DNA from: Diploptera punctata
Lineage: Eukaryota > Arthropoda > Insecta > Blattodea > Blaberidae
Assembly (NCBI GenBank): GCA_030220185.1
Contig: JASPKZ010009935.1
Location: forward strand, 62,001-126,000
DNA length: 64,000 nucleotides
Direction of reading: 5' to 3'
The translations under genes and the position numbers were made by a program. Shown here one piece after another: positions 1 to 11,085 of the stretch. The notes below the pieces were generated by a model, which was not told the origin of the DNA, made no database searches, and saw only the letters and a program-made list of their open reading frames with translations. Every line of letters begins with the position of its first letter. Positions within the stretch are counted from its first letter, which is position 1.

Positions 1-244
1 ATGTCTGATATTTAATAATATATAATCATTAAAACTTATCAATATAAATGGCTAAATATGGAATCTTTTCCTTCTTACTTTCACACATTCAATTCCTTTC
101 TAGATTTTAAGACAGTTACCTTATAAAAATATCAAAATGTTTGACTATAACAACAAAAAATTATAATGGAATATGATCAAAATAATTATATTTGTTGTAT
201 AGATTTACACTGACAAATCTTGATTATATATATATTATAGTGTT

Positions 245-1266
245 TATTTTTTATTATTTCACTCGCCTCATACTTCATAATTCATAGCAGACCCTGGGTT
301 TCTTCACATCTTTTGTGACATTCTCAATGCTGCGTCACGTTCACAACTGACATCCAACGGCCCCCTATCCTGCAGACTGACCTCCGTGCCATTTGGTGGC
401 CGACCGAAGAATTTCCAAATCAGTCCTCTTTCTTTATAACCGGGTATTTCTAAATTCATAGTTGTATTTTCATTCTTGCATAATAAGGATAATGGTTTTC
501 AAAAGAAGATGATACACAAGAAAATAAATAAATTCAAAGAACAAAAAGTCATCAATGAAAGTACTCTTCAGACAGATAAAAATATAGGCAAAAAATTCAA
601 GAAGTTCACATACCATCCTTTGGTATTTGACAAGTTTCAAAAAATTTTCAACAAATTCAACATTAAATTAGCACCGAAAAATGATTACAACTTAGGTAAT
701 TTAATAAAAACCAACAAAAATGAAAAGATTGAAGACTGCAAAAAATCGGGAATTTATCAAATTAATTGTAAAGATTGTGAAAAGATATACATAGGAAAAA
801 TAAAAAGGAATCTAAATACAAGATTAAAAGAACACCTCAGAAATGTTAAAAATGGAGAAACCGAAAAATCTGCAATAGCTGCACATGCCTGGTCAGAAAA
901 ACATAGAATAGAAACCAAAACAAAATTACTTAAACAATTGGAAAAACCGAAGGAACTCACAATTTGGGAAAAAATTTACATATGCAAGAATGAAAATACA
1001 ACTATGAATTTTGAAATACCCGGTTATAAAGAAAGAGGACTGATTTGGAAATTCTTCGGTCGGCCACCAGATGGCGCGGAGGTCAGTCTGCAGGATAGAA
1101 GGCCGTTGGACATCAGTTGTGAACGTGACGCAGCATTGAGAATGTCACAAAAGATGTGAAGAAACCCAGGGTCTGCTATGAATTATGAAGTATGAGGTGA
1201 GTGAAATAATAAAAAATAAACAATATTAAAAAACCTCATAGTGTTATTTCCTATCTACATAACTTA
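245..1266 (+). mobile_element. Penelope-like element, family A, copy 1
   Basis: The insertion lies between two copies of a 15-bp duplication, ATATATTATAGTGTT, at 230-244 and 1267-1281. The left 230 bases are an inverted copy of the element's own 3' end; the rest reads forward and encodes the GIY-YIG end of the polyprotein. The right end carries an extra segment of about 40 bases (CCTCATAGTG followed by TTATTTCC and ACATAACTTA) that the left end lacks. This matches the known Penelope plan, with partial terminal repeats and a one-sided extension. The reverse transcriptase is missing, so this copy cannot move by itself. Confidence 0.9.
476..1159 (+). pseudogene. GIY-YIG end of PLE family A polyprotein
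   Basis: An open frame of about 220 residues covers only the C-terminal third of a Penelope polyprotein. The GIY-YIG nuclease motif is visible as GIYQINCKDCEKIYIG near residues 92-107, followed by an arginine-containing helix (RNLNTRLKEH) and a conserved WEKIYI segment. GIY-YIG domains of PLEs are thought to nick DNA so that the reverse transcriptase can prime on the target. The first few codons come from the junction with the inverted piece, so the start codon is not a real one. It is about 96% like the matching part of the near-full copy at 31342-33120. Confidence 0.85.
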
Positions 1267-1335
1267 ATATATTATAGTGTTATATCATAACTTTTAGCTG
1301 TTTAGAACATCTGAAGCAAGTGTATCTTTAGTCTG

Positions 1336-1612
1336 TTGAGGATATGGTTCACTAAGATATTAAATATAAAGTTAGTACCTGGTAAGTCAGTCGTCCTCAA
1401 CTAAATTATTATACTTCATCTAGTAATTCCAATATGGAGGCCTTTCAAAATCAATGTTTCATCTTCTGCAAACCAGTTAAAATGCAGAAGATGAAACATT
1501 GATTTTGAAAGGCCTCCATATTGGAATTACTTGATGAAATATAATAATTTAGTTGAGGACGACTGACTTACCAGGTACCAACTTTATATTTAATATCTTA
1601 TTACATAACCTC
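1336..1612. repeat. Long palindrome (fold-back element)
   Basis: Arms at about 1353-1471 and 1483-1600 are near-perfect reverse complements around a spacer of about 11 bases; weaker pairing continues to 1336 and 1612. It has no coding capacity. The arm sequence is unlike the named PLE families here. It is probably a fold-back insertion, but I found no clear target duplication. Confidence 0.75.
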
Positions 1613-1692
1613 AACGGTGCTTTAATATGAATTTTAAAAATATTGATGATATGGTTTACTGTCCTAGACTGGAATATAACATATTATTTAGG

Positions 1693-2180
1693 TAATATTT
1701 TTTATCACTCACCTCATATTCTTCTTCTTTTTTTTAACTACTTTTGGAACTTTACACCTTAGTTCCATCTTCAGTAATTTCGTGATCATTGTTCTGTCGT
1801 CTTGAAGAGCCACCATTCACTCCCTCTGTTGGTAGACTGAAAAATCTCAAAATCAGGTCATCTTCCCCAGGAATTTCAAAGTTCATTAATTTCTCCTTTT
1901 CGTTTTTTTTTTAATGTAGATTTTTTCCAAACAATGAGTTCTTTTGGTTTTTCTATTTGTGTTAATAATCTAGTCTTCTTTTCGATAAGATGTTTTTGGG
2001 ACCATGCATGGGCAGCCACTTCAAATTTTTCTACTTCCCCTTTCTTGACATTCCTGAGATGTTCTTTCCCTCTGGTTTTCAAATTTCTCTTAGTTTTTCC
2101 TATGTAAACTTTCTCATATTCTTCACATTTAATCTGACTATTTAACTCATGCCCCAAATGGGAGTCAATGACCAATCACA
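1693..2180 (-). pseudogene. PLE family F, 3' fragment with GIY-YIG relic
   Basis: On the minus strand this encodes about 100 residues of a GIY-YIG domain (CEEYEKVYIGKTKRNLKTRGKEHL) followed by the conserved SQKHLIEKK...LIVWKK segment and a 3' untranslated end. It matches the plus-strand family F copy at 7430-7870, including the CTGAAGATGG hairpin region. The 5' part is absent and the frame breaks at GIYQI. Nothing recognisable lies between 2186 and 2285. Confidence 0.75.
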
Positions 2181-2287
2181 TTTCAATGATTTTTTTATTT
2201 ACAAGCAATCACAGTCGTGTTTCACCTCGAATTTATCAACCGAAGTTTATCATTTTGCAGAAATACGGCTACCAGATTGTATATATA

Positions 2288-5156
2288 CCGTAGAATGGGG
2301 TGAATAGCAACAGTTTTGAACTTCAAGTTTAAATATCAAAAGTACTATAAGAGATATTGAATTGAGACCTACCTCGGTTTATGGGTCTTCCCGTCCTCTA
2401 CAGCCTGCAGCTTCATATTTTCTTTTTATGGCAAGGTAAAATTTAAAAAAATTGAAAACATGCTGTTTCTATACACCCCATCGAGCGGGGTCAATAGAAA
2501 CAGGCATTGTTTTTCACGTTTGTTTCTATTTCAGAGTTTGTTGGGGCAATAGAAACAGTAAGCATTGTTAAGGGATGGATAGAAACACAAACGAGTGGTA
2601 ATCAGAGCAAAAAATTTAATTACAATATATCGTAACCGATACCCAAAAACAAAAAGAACAAAAGTGAGAATACAAAGTTTAGTCTAATAAATTATGAAGG
2701 CACTTAAGTCATCCTGAAAACAGATTTTGTCTTTCCAGCGAGAAGCAGACTTTGAGGTTTGAACAACTGGCATCAATTTTTTAATTACATCATCCTTGGA
2801 GAAAAATGATTCTTCATCAGTCAAGGAAAACATATTACTGCTGAGGGTTTTCTTGCAAAACAGTCCAACATAACCGTCATCTTGAAAGTCAGTGACTTTG
2901 GAGACATACATTCTAAATACATTTTTAGTTTTTCCATATACCTTCACGATTACAAAATCGTCAGGTTGGATTAATCTGTCAAGTTCTTTTGAAAGTTCGG
3001 CATTTGCAGAAGAATCGGATAATGTGAGATCTGAGTCACTGTCTTGCACAGAATAGTCCGAATCTTCTGGTGATGATTCTGAATCGAGTTTTTTATTTTT
3101 CTTTTTCCTGGCACTTACACTTTGTTTTCTGGTACCTGTGGAATTATCATTGTCAGTGCTTGTACCAGCAACAGATGTGCTAGGTCCAGTCTGATCTGGA
3201 TCCGGTGGAAAATCTGCCACAGAAACACTTTTTCCTGGACCAACATCTACTTATTCACTCGCTTTTTTCGAGCTGGAACTGTTTCTGTGTGTCTTAGAGC
3301 TGTTAATAGTTCCTTGAAGGAAGCATCAATAGCAGCAACAGGAGATAGTGCTGGTGTTGTGGCTCTTGAGGATTGGGTTGATTCAATAGACAAATCTGAG
3401 GAGGGTAGCATCTTTAGTACTTCCTTCCGATTTAGGGGCACAATACCACATTTTCTAAAGCCAGAAATTACATTTTCCGATTTGCATGATTCACACAGTT
3501 TCTTTAGCAAACTAGGAAACTTGCTCTTTTGAATGGTAGCTTCATTCTTGCCGGGCCCTTTTTTCCAATCTAGAAGGATTGAACGCCATGCCATTTTGAG
3601 AGGCCGAAAGAATGCCACGTCTAATGGTTGAGTGAGGTGCGTGGAGTTTGCTGGCAAAAATATAAAGTGGACATCATTTTCTGCACATTTTTTAATGAGA
3701 TCCAAGGACAAGTGGCTAGATAAGTTGTCTCCAATCATGTACTTTTTGCCAGGTATACATCTAAGATAAGGAGGGCTATGGTTTCAACATAATCAGAAAA
3801 ACAAAAGTTGTCGAACCAACCACTTTTGGTCCTATTGTATCTGGACCCATCAGGGCCTCCTTCTCTCCAACTTTCATACAAGTGTAAAGATTTATAGACT
3901 ACATATGGGGGTAAGAGGTGACCATCACCAGCAGCTGAAAACATGACAGAAATGGAGCATTTGGTTGAGTTCATCACCCTTTCTGGGTACTTACATCCAC
4001 GCTTAGTTATTACTTTATGTTTTCCAGGATCATCAGAAAGGTTCGTTTCATCATAATAATAATGTTTTGATGAAGGAACGTCTCTGAGCTCTGCTTCTAG
4101 TCTGTCAAAGTACTCATTGATCGTTTCTGGGGAGACACCTGCTCTGACCCGTTTAATGTTTTGGCATAACCTTTGTGACAAGTCAGCCTTATGTCTATTC
4201 AAAAAAGAATAGACAAAATCACGGCCAGGAAAGTTGTCTTTGAATTTTTTTATGGTTCTACCTTGGCGGTCAAGCGATTCTTTGACCAAAATTCGCAGAG
4301 TCCACGAATCAATTGGGTAGCCCCAGTCAGCACAAATAATAAGTCTACTCGCCACAGTTTTTTCCTCTTTCTTCTGTTAAAGCGGTTTGCCCTCCTTTTT
4401 TCTTAATTTGATCACCTTTTTTCAAATGTCTGTAGAGGACACTATAATGAATGTCATATTTTGCCGCTGCGTTTCGAAGGCTAAGGCCATTAGTTATGTC
4501 TTCAACAGCTGCCTTAATAACCTCTGGATCTTGTACTTTGTTCGGTTTTAATCGTTTGTAACTCCTTGGCAATGCTGAAAGAAAACGGTCACATTATAGC
4601 TTGTGCCAGCTAATATTCCTCAATTGGATAACTATTGGTTGTATATTATATATTTAATTGTCTTTCAGCTGTGACATTGAAAATGAACACAAAATAAAAA
4701 CTTTACGATTTGTGGGGTGAATAGAAACAGCAAAATAATGTGTTTCTATTCACCCCACAGATTCAAAATATGGATCATAACCTAAAACAAAAATTGAAAC
4801 AAAGAAATGGTTTTGTTTACACTATATTAAACAATGTGATATCTTCTACAGGTATACAAGGTATAAAAAATAGTACAATTCAAACATGTGAGGTGATGAG
4901 GTATGGTACTTACATGTAAAGTTTGGAAAAGATGAAAATCGGCTGAAACAGAAGTTGCTTTGTCACACCACTGAATCTGAATCTCAGTATTGCCAACCAC
5001 ACAAAATCACATTTCCCTTAAATCTTACCTTATTTCCATCTCATAAAAAAAAATATCCCTGTCTGCTTTACTTTAACCCCCTATTACATAATGTTGAATT
5101 TTTTCAGAAGTTTCGTTTCTATTCACCCCACTGTTGCTATTCACCCCATTTTACGG
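2288..5156 (-). mobile_element. pogo/Tigger-like DNA transposon
   Basis: Terminal inverted repeats begin CCGTAGAATGGGGTGAATAG at the left and the matching CCGTAAAATGGGGTGAATAG (reverse complement) at the right. Each is flanked by TA, at 2286-2287 and 5157-5158, the target of the Tc1/mariner superfamily. Copies of GGGGTGAATAGAAACAG and its complement recur inside both ends (around 2485, 2545, 2575, 4710, 4740 and 5115) and look like subterminal transposase-binding repeats. The interior holds a broken transposase on the minus strand. The total length of 2.87 kb suits an autonomous element. Confidence 0.88.
2684..4572 (-). pseudogene. Transposase of the pogo/Tigger-like element
   Basis: Reading from 4572 leftwards, the first 75 residues are a psq-type helix-turn-helix (NAAAKYDIHYSVLYRHLKKG). 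The next segment (about 4355-3735) holds the first half of the DDE nuclease, with acidic YDETNLSDDPGKHK and a GDGHLLPPYVVYK strand. The segment 3738-3247 holds IGDNLSSH (second catalytic D) and FLPANSTHLTQPLDVAFFRP, a hallmark of pogo/Tigger/Jerky transposases. A serine-rich acidic tail runs to 2684. Frame changes near 4350, 3737 and 3230 separate the pieces, so the protein is not made as one chain. The wide conservation of the pieces suggests recent decay. Confidence 0.85.
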
Positions 5157-5158
5157 TA

Positions 5159-5595
5159 GTGCACGAATGTAAACACATAGTGATTGCGGGAGATAGTATA
5201 AACACATTTGTAGTAATTGATTATACAAAAAAAAACACTGTTTGCACTTTCCTAAACAAATTATTTCCCAGGAAATAACGTTGCAGAAAAATATAATTGA
5301 CATATTTACATCATAGGGCATCATAAATTAATTAATACCCATGATGACCTATAATGTTGGTTATAAATTTCTCCACTAGGGTGCATTCTTACAATATTGC
5401 GATCCTTTGGCAATAAATAATATGATCTGATTGCAGTGATGAACAAAAGAAGCAAATGAAGCGCACCAATCGTTTCTCATTTGTTTTCAAACATCGCCGT
5501 TTACATTAAATATATAAATATTTTAAAATAACCATAGTTAAATAAGGATTTGTGAGTAAACAGCTTAATTTTATTCGTTAAATAGTCCAAACAAA
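5159..5595. other. No recognised feature
   Basis: AT-rich sequence with no coding signal, repeat match or RNA motif that I can see. Confidence 0.5.
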
Positions 5596-5686
5596 TGCCA
5601 CTCTTGATTTCCAAATTCTCTAGATAAATTCACTCCTCACTTTGTGAGTCGTGAATTTATCGTTAATATGGAAATCACTCCTGGCA
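5596..5686. repeat. Short imperfect palindrome
   Basis: TGCCACTCTTGATTTCC at the left is matched by GGAAATCACTCCTGGCA at the right, with an inner pair GATAAATTCAC and GTGAATTTATC around CTTTGTGAG. It resembles a very small MITE or a hairpin at the truncated left edge of the adjoining PLE. No duplication was found. Confidence 0.5.
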
Positions 5687-6188
5687 TTACTTATGATAAA
5701 TCCCTGATTTTTTCTTCTTCTATTTTCTCATTTTTTGTTAATCTAATTGATCTACTGATGCTATAGTAATTTTTGGGTGCCAACTTTATGTTGAATTTTT
5801 TTTTTTTTTAACTTATGGTGCTTCAATGGATGATATGTGAATTTCCTGAATTTTACATTTTCTTCTTTTTCTTTTAGAAGAGTGTTTTGATTAATAAATT
5901 TTTATCTTTTGAACTTGTTTATTTTCTTGTGTATCATTTTTTCTTCAAATCCATTTTTTGTAGCCACCTTGATTATGTGTTAATTTTCTTTTTCATAACG
6001 TAGGGTCTCCTACGTATCATTTATCAAAATGGTTATGTAATTAATTTTAAAAAATGAATGTATTTGAAAACTTTTCAATAGAAAATTCATATGAATTGGC
6101 TGAGAAACTAGGTAATATACAATTAGAATCATCGGACAGATTAATTTCTTTTGATGTTGTTTCCTTATTTCCAAGCATTACTAAGGAC

Positions 6189-6316
6189 GGGAGAAGAACA
6201 AGAGGAAGACCAGCCAAGAGATGGATAGACAGTGAATGCACATCCAATATGTCTTCCTCCGAGGAGTGATTTTGGAAATAAACAGGATGAAAGTCCTACA
6301 AATTAAGAAGAAGAAG
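6189..6316 (+). mobile_element. 5'-truncated LINE tail inside PLE-F
   Basis: The insertion is flanked by ACTAAGGAC at 6180-6188 and 6317-6325. It encodes GRRTRGRPAKRWID, typical of the extreme C-terminus of RTE-like endonuclease/reverse transcriptases, and ends in an (AAG)n run. The PLE reverse-transcriptase frame resumes right after it, so this is a clean target-primed insertion. Confidence 0.85.
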
Positions 6317-6603
6317 ACTAAGGACAAAACTATTGACATTTTAAAAAATTGGCTTAATAGAAATAAGATTGAAAAAGAAAAGATATTTGAATACAAAGCT
6401 CTAACTAAATTATGTATTGATACAATGAGACATTCTATAAACAAAATTCAGGACTTTCAAAGGGAAACCCTTTATCTCCATTTTTAGCTAATCTGTTCAT
6501 GGGGAATTTTGAACATAAGATATAATTAGTGGACATCATTTAATTTTCAAGTTCTGGTGCAGATATGTGGACGACATATTTGCAATAGTTAATGATGCAT
6601 TGA

Positions 6604-6853
6604 CAAAGGAACACTATTATCAGAGGAAAACTTGGAGTAACAAGTTTAAATGAAGATATACAAAGATACCAACAAGAATGGAAAAATCATCTGAGGAGAA
6701 TGGCAAGAAATAGACTTCCAAAATTGGCATTCCAATATACCCCACCTGGACATAGCGACCAAGGAACACCAAAACATTGGTGGAAAGACCAAGACCATCT
6801 TCGCTAGGTTTACCGTACAGGCCACATGGCCTAAAATGAATTTGTTCATGATG
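6604..6853 (+). mobile_element. Second 5'-truncated LINE tail inside PLE-F
   Basis: Flanked by ATGATGCATTGA at 6592-6603 and 6854-6865. The sequence encodes YQQEWKNHLRRMARNRLPK and a following GHSDQGTPKHWWKDQ stretch, the usual end of an arthropod non-LTR reverse transcriptase, and finishes in a short ATG repeat. It separates the YVDDI catalytic motif of the PLE from the next part of its RT. Confidence 0.85.
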
Positions 6854-7870
6854 ATGATGCATTGAAATTATTGAACATTCAAAGTCAAACTATAAAGTTC
6901 ACTATGGGAAAGGAAATTAATAGAGAAATACCATTTTTAGATCTCAAATTAAAAAGGAATGAAGAAAATAAGATAGAATTTTGAATTTACAGAAAGAAGA
7001 CACATATAGATAGATAACTATATAAAATCTTCAGGTTTCAATCACATAGCTCACAAAGTGGCAGTTTTCAATGTTTGACATATATATTAGTGAACATATC
7101 CATGAACAAAGAAAATTATGAAAAAGAAAATGAACACATAATCAAGATGGCTACAAAAAATGGATTTGAAGAAAGAATGATACACAAGAAAATAAGCAAG
7201 TTCAAAAGACAAAAAATTATTAATTAAAGCACTCTTCTAAAAGAAAAAGAAGAAAATGTAAAATTCAGGAAATTCACATATTATCCATTGAAGCACCATA
7301 AGTTTTAAAAAAAAATTAATTTCAACATAAGGTTGGCACCCAAAAATGTCTATAGCATCAGTAGATTAATTAGATCTAACAAAAATTAGAAAATAGAAGA
7401 AGAAAACAAGTCTGGGATTTATCAGATTAAATGTGAAGAATGTAAGTCTGCATAGGAAAAACTAAGAGAAATATGAAAACCGGAGTGAAGGAACATCAAG
7501 AAAGGGGATGTAGAAAAGTCTGCAGTGACTGCCTATGCATGTTCCGAAAAACATTTTATCAAAAAGAAGGCTATATTATTAAAACAAATAGAAAAACCAA
7601 AAGAACTCACTGTTTGGGAAAAAATCTACATTAAAAAAACCAAAAAGGAGACATTAATGAACTTTGAAATTCCCGATGAAAATTACCTGATTTCAAGGTT
7701 TTTCAGTCTACCAACAGAGGGAGCGAAAGGCAGCTCTTCAAGATGACAGAACAACGGTCACAAAATTACTGAAGATGGAACTGAAGTGTAAAGTTCCAAA
7801 AATAGTTTTAAAAAAAAGAAGAAGAATATGGGGTGAGGGTGAGTGATAAAAAATGTTACCTAAATAAGTA

Positions 7871-8704
7871 TATCTCAAAGTATGGTATAGGATTTCGGTA
7901 CATATTTTAAATCTTCCCGGTCTGTTCAATTGCTATAGGGATACAATGTTCCTCGGGGGTTTGGGGTCACTGTGATTAACAAATATTGCCGATCCCAAAG
8001 TTGACGGATGGCAGCCTGTTCCTAATAATAAAAACAACTTTTTCACTCTGGCTTCATGAATATTGTTCACTATGTCAAGTAGACTATTAGAAACACACTT
8101 TAACTTGATGTAATTAAAAAAACAGTTTTTATAGTATCGTGAAAATACGATGAAGCAACCTGCTCTAATAGAACAGGAGGCGGACACCGTCTCGGAGCGA
8201 GGTATCAGGACGCAACATTGTAGAATGTAGCGTAAACTTTTATCAATGTTGTAGAATGTAAGTAATGACTCCGACAACTCATCGAAGCAGAGCTTAATCT
8301 AACTGGTTTGCTCTTAGGGCAGGAGCAGAACTTAAACTTAACATGAGTAAATACATTACTAAACAAGAAACCAGCTATCAGACTGAGTGCTTTCACAAAT
8401 AAACAAATAAGAAAGTCGGTCTGATGCAAACATAAACAAGTGAAAACAAGATAAACAGAGATAAGGCAAAGACGCATATACAGTAGCATCTTGCTAAACT
8501 TAAGTTATCATACACATTAAATTTAAGATTTAACATGGATTTGTAAAAAAAGTAAAACACATTATATTAAAAGTTATTGACATATGTTAACCATAAGCAA
8601 TTCAGTCTAGTGATGATTTTATTTTTCCTTTACATAAAATCATGTTCACATCTCAGTTTTTAATTTTTTTATTTAAATGTATGGTATATCCTTCTTTGTT
8701 ATAG
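7871..8704. other. VWA8 intron, no recognised feature
   Basis: No open frame with homology I recognise, no tRNA-like box and no palindrome of note. A pyrimidine-rich tract and AG lead into the exon at 8705. Confidence 0.5.
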
Positions 8705-8909
8705 ATTTCTACCAACATTAGCCCGACAAGCCCTTGACAATGTCCTTCATGAAGCAGATATTAGTAAGACACCTCTTTCAACAACAGATAATGTAAATAT
8801 TTGTGAAGTTCAAGGTAATACAGTGAGGATAGGGAATACAACAGCTCCACGATACCAAACATCAGCTACTAGTAAAGTACCAGATATTCTCTTCTATGAT
8901 GTACCTCAG
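8705..8909 (+). CDS. VWA8: VWA8 internal exon (a)
   Basis: The exon follows TTGTTATAG and ends before GTAAGG. It encodes 68 residues starting FLPTLARQALDNVLHEADIS and ending DILFYDVPQ. This corresponds to the region of VWA8 between its first and second AAA+ modules. VWA8 is a large midasin/dynein-like AAA+ ATPase with a C-terminal von Willebrand A domain, reported in mitochondria. The exon begins with one base of a split codon and ends on a codon boundary, which fits the next exon. Upstream exons are not in the window. Confidence 0.88.
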
Positions 8910-9029
8910 GTAAGGTAATTTATTTCATAGTATCTCTCATTTCATTATATCAATTTTACAAAAAGCCTGGAAAATGGAACATTACACTATACACATAATG
9001 TTTTTTTATAAATTATTTTTATTTAATTA

Positions 9030-9570
9030 AAATGTGTCTTTGTGTGTCTTTTCCTATACAATCCACTGCACTTATTGTGCTTCAGGTTCTACACTAGATG
9101 GATCTTCTTCATCTACTCTCGTGTCCCCATTCTGCAGAACAAGCTTACATCTCTCTCATTCATTCTATATCTCCTCCATCTCTTCCATCCATTCATTTCC
9201 TCTTCCCTTAAAATTATTCTTAAATTGTTCTTCCCATCTATATCTTGACTGACCTCATAGTCTCTTATTCTAAATTCCAGTGCTTGTCTTGGTATCCTTT
9301 TAGTATTCATTCTTTTAATGTGACCATACCATACTACTCGTAGACCTTTATCTTTGCCTAGTTTTTTTCTTGAAGTACCTGCCTTTCTAAGGTTTAGTTG
9401 TCCATTACTAGCATGGTAAGTCTAACATAACTTTGCCAGTGTCCCTGTTAACCGTCTTTCCACAATTCTTACTGGACCTTCCCAGTAAACCTTGGCAATA
9501 CCAGAGACAAAATGTCTCTCTTGTACATCACCCCAGCAAGAATTGTCCACCTCTCACACTTCAATGTAGG
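9030..9570 (-). mobile_element. LINE tail (RTE-like), intronic
   Basis: The minus strand encodes WYGHIKRMNTKRIPRQALEF and further down RYRWEEQF, the pattern that ends many arthropod non-LTR reverse transcriptases. It has several stops and no upstream RT core, so it is a decayed 5'-truncated insertion. Edges are approximate. Confidence 0.6.
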
Positions 9571-9761
9571 GGTCAAACTAGATAGATAGTTGGCATTAAT
9601 TGTGGGCTATTTTCAATTTATATACCTATTTGGAAGATGTTACATATTTTGTGGTGTATACTTGTATTATGTATAGAGATGATTGTTTAAGTGTTTAACT
9701 TAACTAAAATTAAAAAAAAATATTATGGACATTTTTATCATATTTGTATTTTTTATTACAG

Positions 9762-9910
9762 CATGTATCTGTATTGGAATGGCTTCTACAAGATTTTTCA
9801 CTTGGAGAACATTTATTACTTGTAGGAAATCAAGGGGTTGGAAAAAATAAACTTGCTGACCGGCTGTTACAACTTCTGAACCGGCCTCGAGAATACATCC
9901 AGTTGCATAG
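9762..9910 (+). CDS. VWA8: VWA8 exon (b), Walker A
   Basis: The exon follows TTTTTTATTACAG and ends at the donor GTACAT. It encodes HVSVLEWLLQDFSLGEHLLL, then VGNQGVGKNK, then the NRPREYIQLHR segment. GNQGVGKN is the nucleotide-binding P-loop of a AAA+ module. The N after GK in place of S/T is as I recall it in vertebrate VWA8, so it is not damage. The exon ends two bases into an arginine codon that is completed by the first base of the exon at 25156, 15.2 kb away. Confidence 0.92.
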
Positions 9911-9947
9911 GTACATTTAAGTGCAAATACAAATATTGCAGTATATT

Positions 9948-9996
9948 CAAAGTTAAAATTGGTAAACACATTATGAGGTTCTTAATTAATTTATTA
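9948..9996 (-). mobile_element. Micro-insertion of PLE family C 3' extension
   Basis: Only 49 bases lie between two copies of ATTGCAGTATATT (9935-9947 and 9997-10009). They match the family C 3' extension (CAAAGTTAAAATTGG, then AAACACATTATGAGGTTC) seen at 25383 and 10690. It is best read as an extreme 5'-truncated retrotransposition. It sits 38 bases after the donor of exon (b). Confidence 0.85.
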
Positions 9997-10009
9997 ATTG
10001 CAGTATATT

Positions 10010-10487
10010 GTCCAAGCAACTTCAATTAATTGTCCTTCAAGTAGGAATCGATTATTGAAATTGTTTATGAAATCAGGATTAGTAAGCTCCATGATCAGGT
10101 TTACAATTAAAGTAAAAAGTAAAACCTTTTTTTAATTAATGAGATCATATTTATTTTCCACAATAAAAAATGTTCATGATGTAAGTTTATTTTGTTATGT
10201 ACTTGTGTTCTACTTTTCTTAAGATAAGCTTATTGCAATAGATATGATGAAATTACAGATGGGTAAAGAAAGTCTGAATGAATGAATGAGTCATTTCTTA
10301 TCTTACCTCATAGTTAGAGATCTGTGAAAGTGGTTTTATTTTTAGGGAAAATTTGTTTTAAATTTCAAGGTTTTGATGTTATTGGAATTTGGCGGTGTTA
10401 TTCTAAAAAAATGTAAATTTGAACCTTTTTAATCCTAGTCTAGTATATTAAACCCAATTAGAATGATATGTAGATTTTAAGTTAAAT
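10010..10487. other. Intron, only a PLE-like scrap
   Basis: The stretch GAGTCATTTCTTATCTTACC followed by TCATAG at about 10288-10315 resembles the end of a PLE. Otherwise I see nothing. Confidence 0.4.
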
Positions 10488-10498
10488 TAAAACTAATA

Positions 10499-10722
10499 AA
10501 TAAATTAATGAGTCATTTTAACATCTTACCTCATATTTCATGTTTTTTCAAACACGGTAACTATAGTTTTCAAATGATCTTGTCATTCATTTTCAACCGC
10601 CATTATGACTACCGGATATTCGTTGGAATCTCCCTCTATAACGTTGCCATCTGGTGTTGATTATGACTCATTAATTTATTAATTAAGAACCTCATAATGT
10701 GTTTCCCAATTTTAACTTTGAA
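10499..10722 (+). mobile_element. PLE family C, short copy
   Basis: Flanked by TAAAACTAATA at 10488-10498 and 10723-10733. It contains an inverted piece of the family C 3' end (from ATCTTACCTCATATTTCATG to TTGCCATCTGGTG) joined directly to the 3' extension (AACCTCATAATGTGTTTCCC). No nuclease domain is left. The same sequence occurs with its coding part at 25383-26886. Confidence 0.85.
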
Positions 10723-11085
10723 TAAAACTAATAACCTTCAAAGTAATAAATAGTCTTAAGTCGTTAAGTCTGTAGTTTAAGGTCAACTTTTAGGTTGTAC
10801 AATTTATATCGATTTTAATACACTAAAATGCATAAAATTTAAATCGTAGTAAGCAAAATTTACCTTTTAAAAAAAAGCAACCATGGTGAGTATCTCTGCA
10901 GTCTCAGGTTTCAATCTCCGCCTTTGATCACTCACCACAACACCGTACTGATAAATAGATCTTTCTGAGTCCACATTTGAAGTTGGATACCAGATGGCTT
11001 CAAGAGATGTCTTGACAAACTCGGTATACTCTTCCCTCAAAGAGCAAATCATTTTGCAATTGTCTACATAGGTACACTTTCAACT

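Larger units (their letters stand above)
5690..7870 (+). mobile_element. Penelope-like element, family F (decayed, inverted left piece)
   Basis: From 5690 to about 6000 the minus strand matches the region just before the GIY-YIG domain. From about 6050 the plus strand reads the reverse transcriptase (SFDVVSLFPSI, then ANLFMGNFE, then CRYVDDIFAIV near 6560-6590), the connector, and the GIY-YIG end (ACSEKHFIKKKAILLKQIEKPKELTVWEKIYI at 7525-7640). The 3' end is near 7870 (GTGAGTGATAAAAAATG). Several in-frame stops are present. Two LINE-tail insertions (6189-6316 and 6604-6853) split the RT domain. Confidence 0.85.

Noticed and set aside
757..960. Open frame opposite the GIY-YIG domain, repeated at 31541, 33912, 62428 and 62955
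   Set aside because: It recurs only because the GIY-YIG sequence recurs; it is the antisense shadow.
230..1281. DNA transposon with terminal inverted repeats
   Set aside because: The inverted ends encode GIY-YIG, one end has an extension, and duplications vary in length (10-16 bp), which fits Penelope retroelements instead.
5690..5760. Hammerhead core at CTACTGATGCTATAG
   Set aside because: CTGATGC lacks the G-A of the core, and no GAAA with a partner stem follows; it is PLE coding sequence.
7933..8489. Possible exons or small genes
   Set aside because: No splice-compatible coding pattern or homology; VWA8 exon (a) begins later with a clear acceptor.
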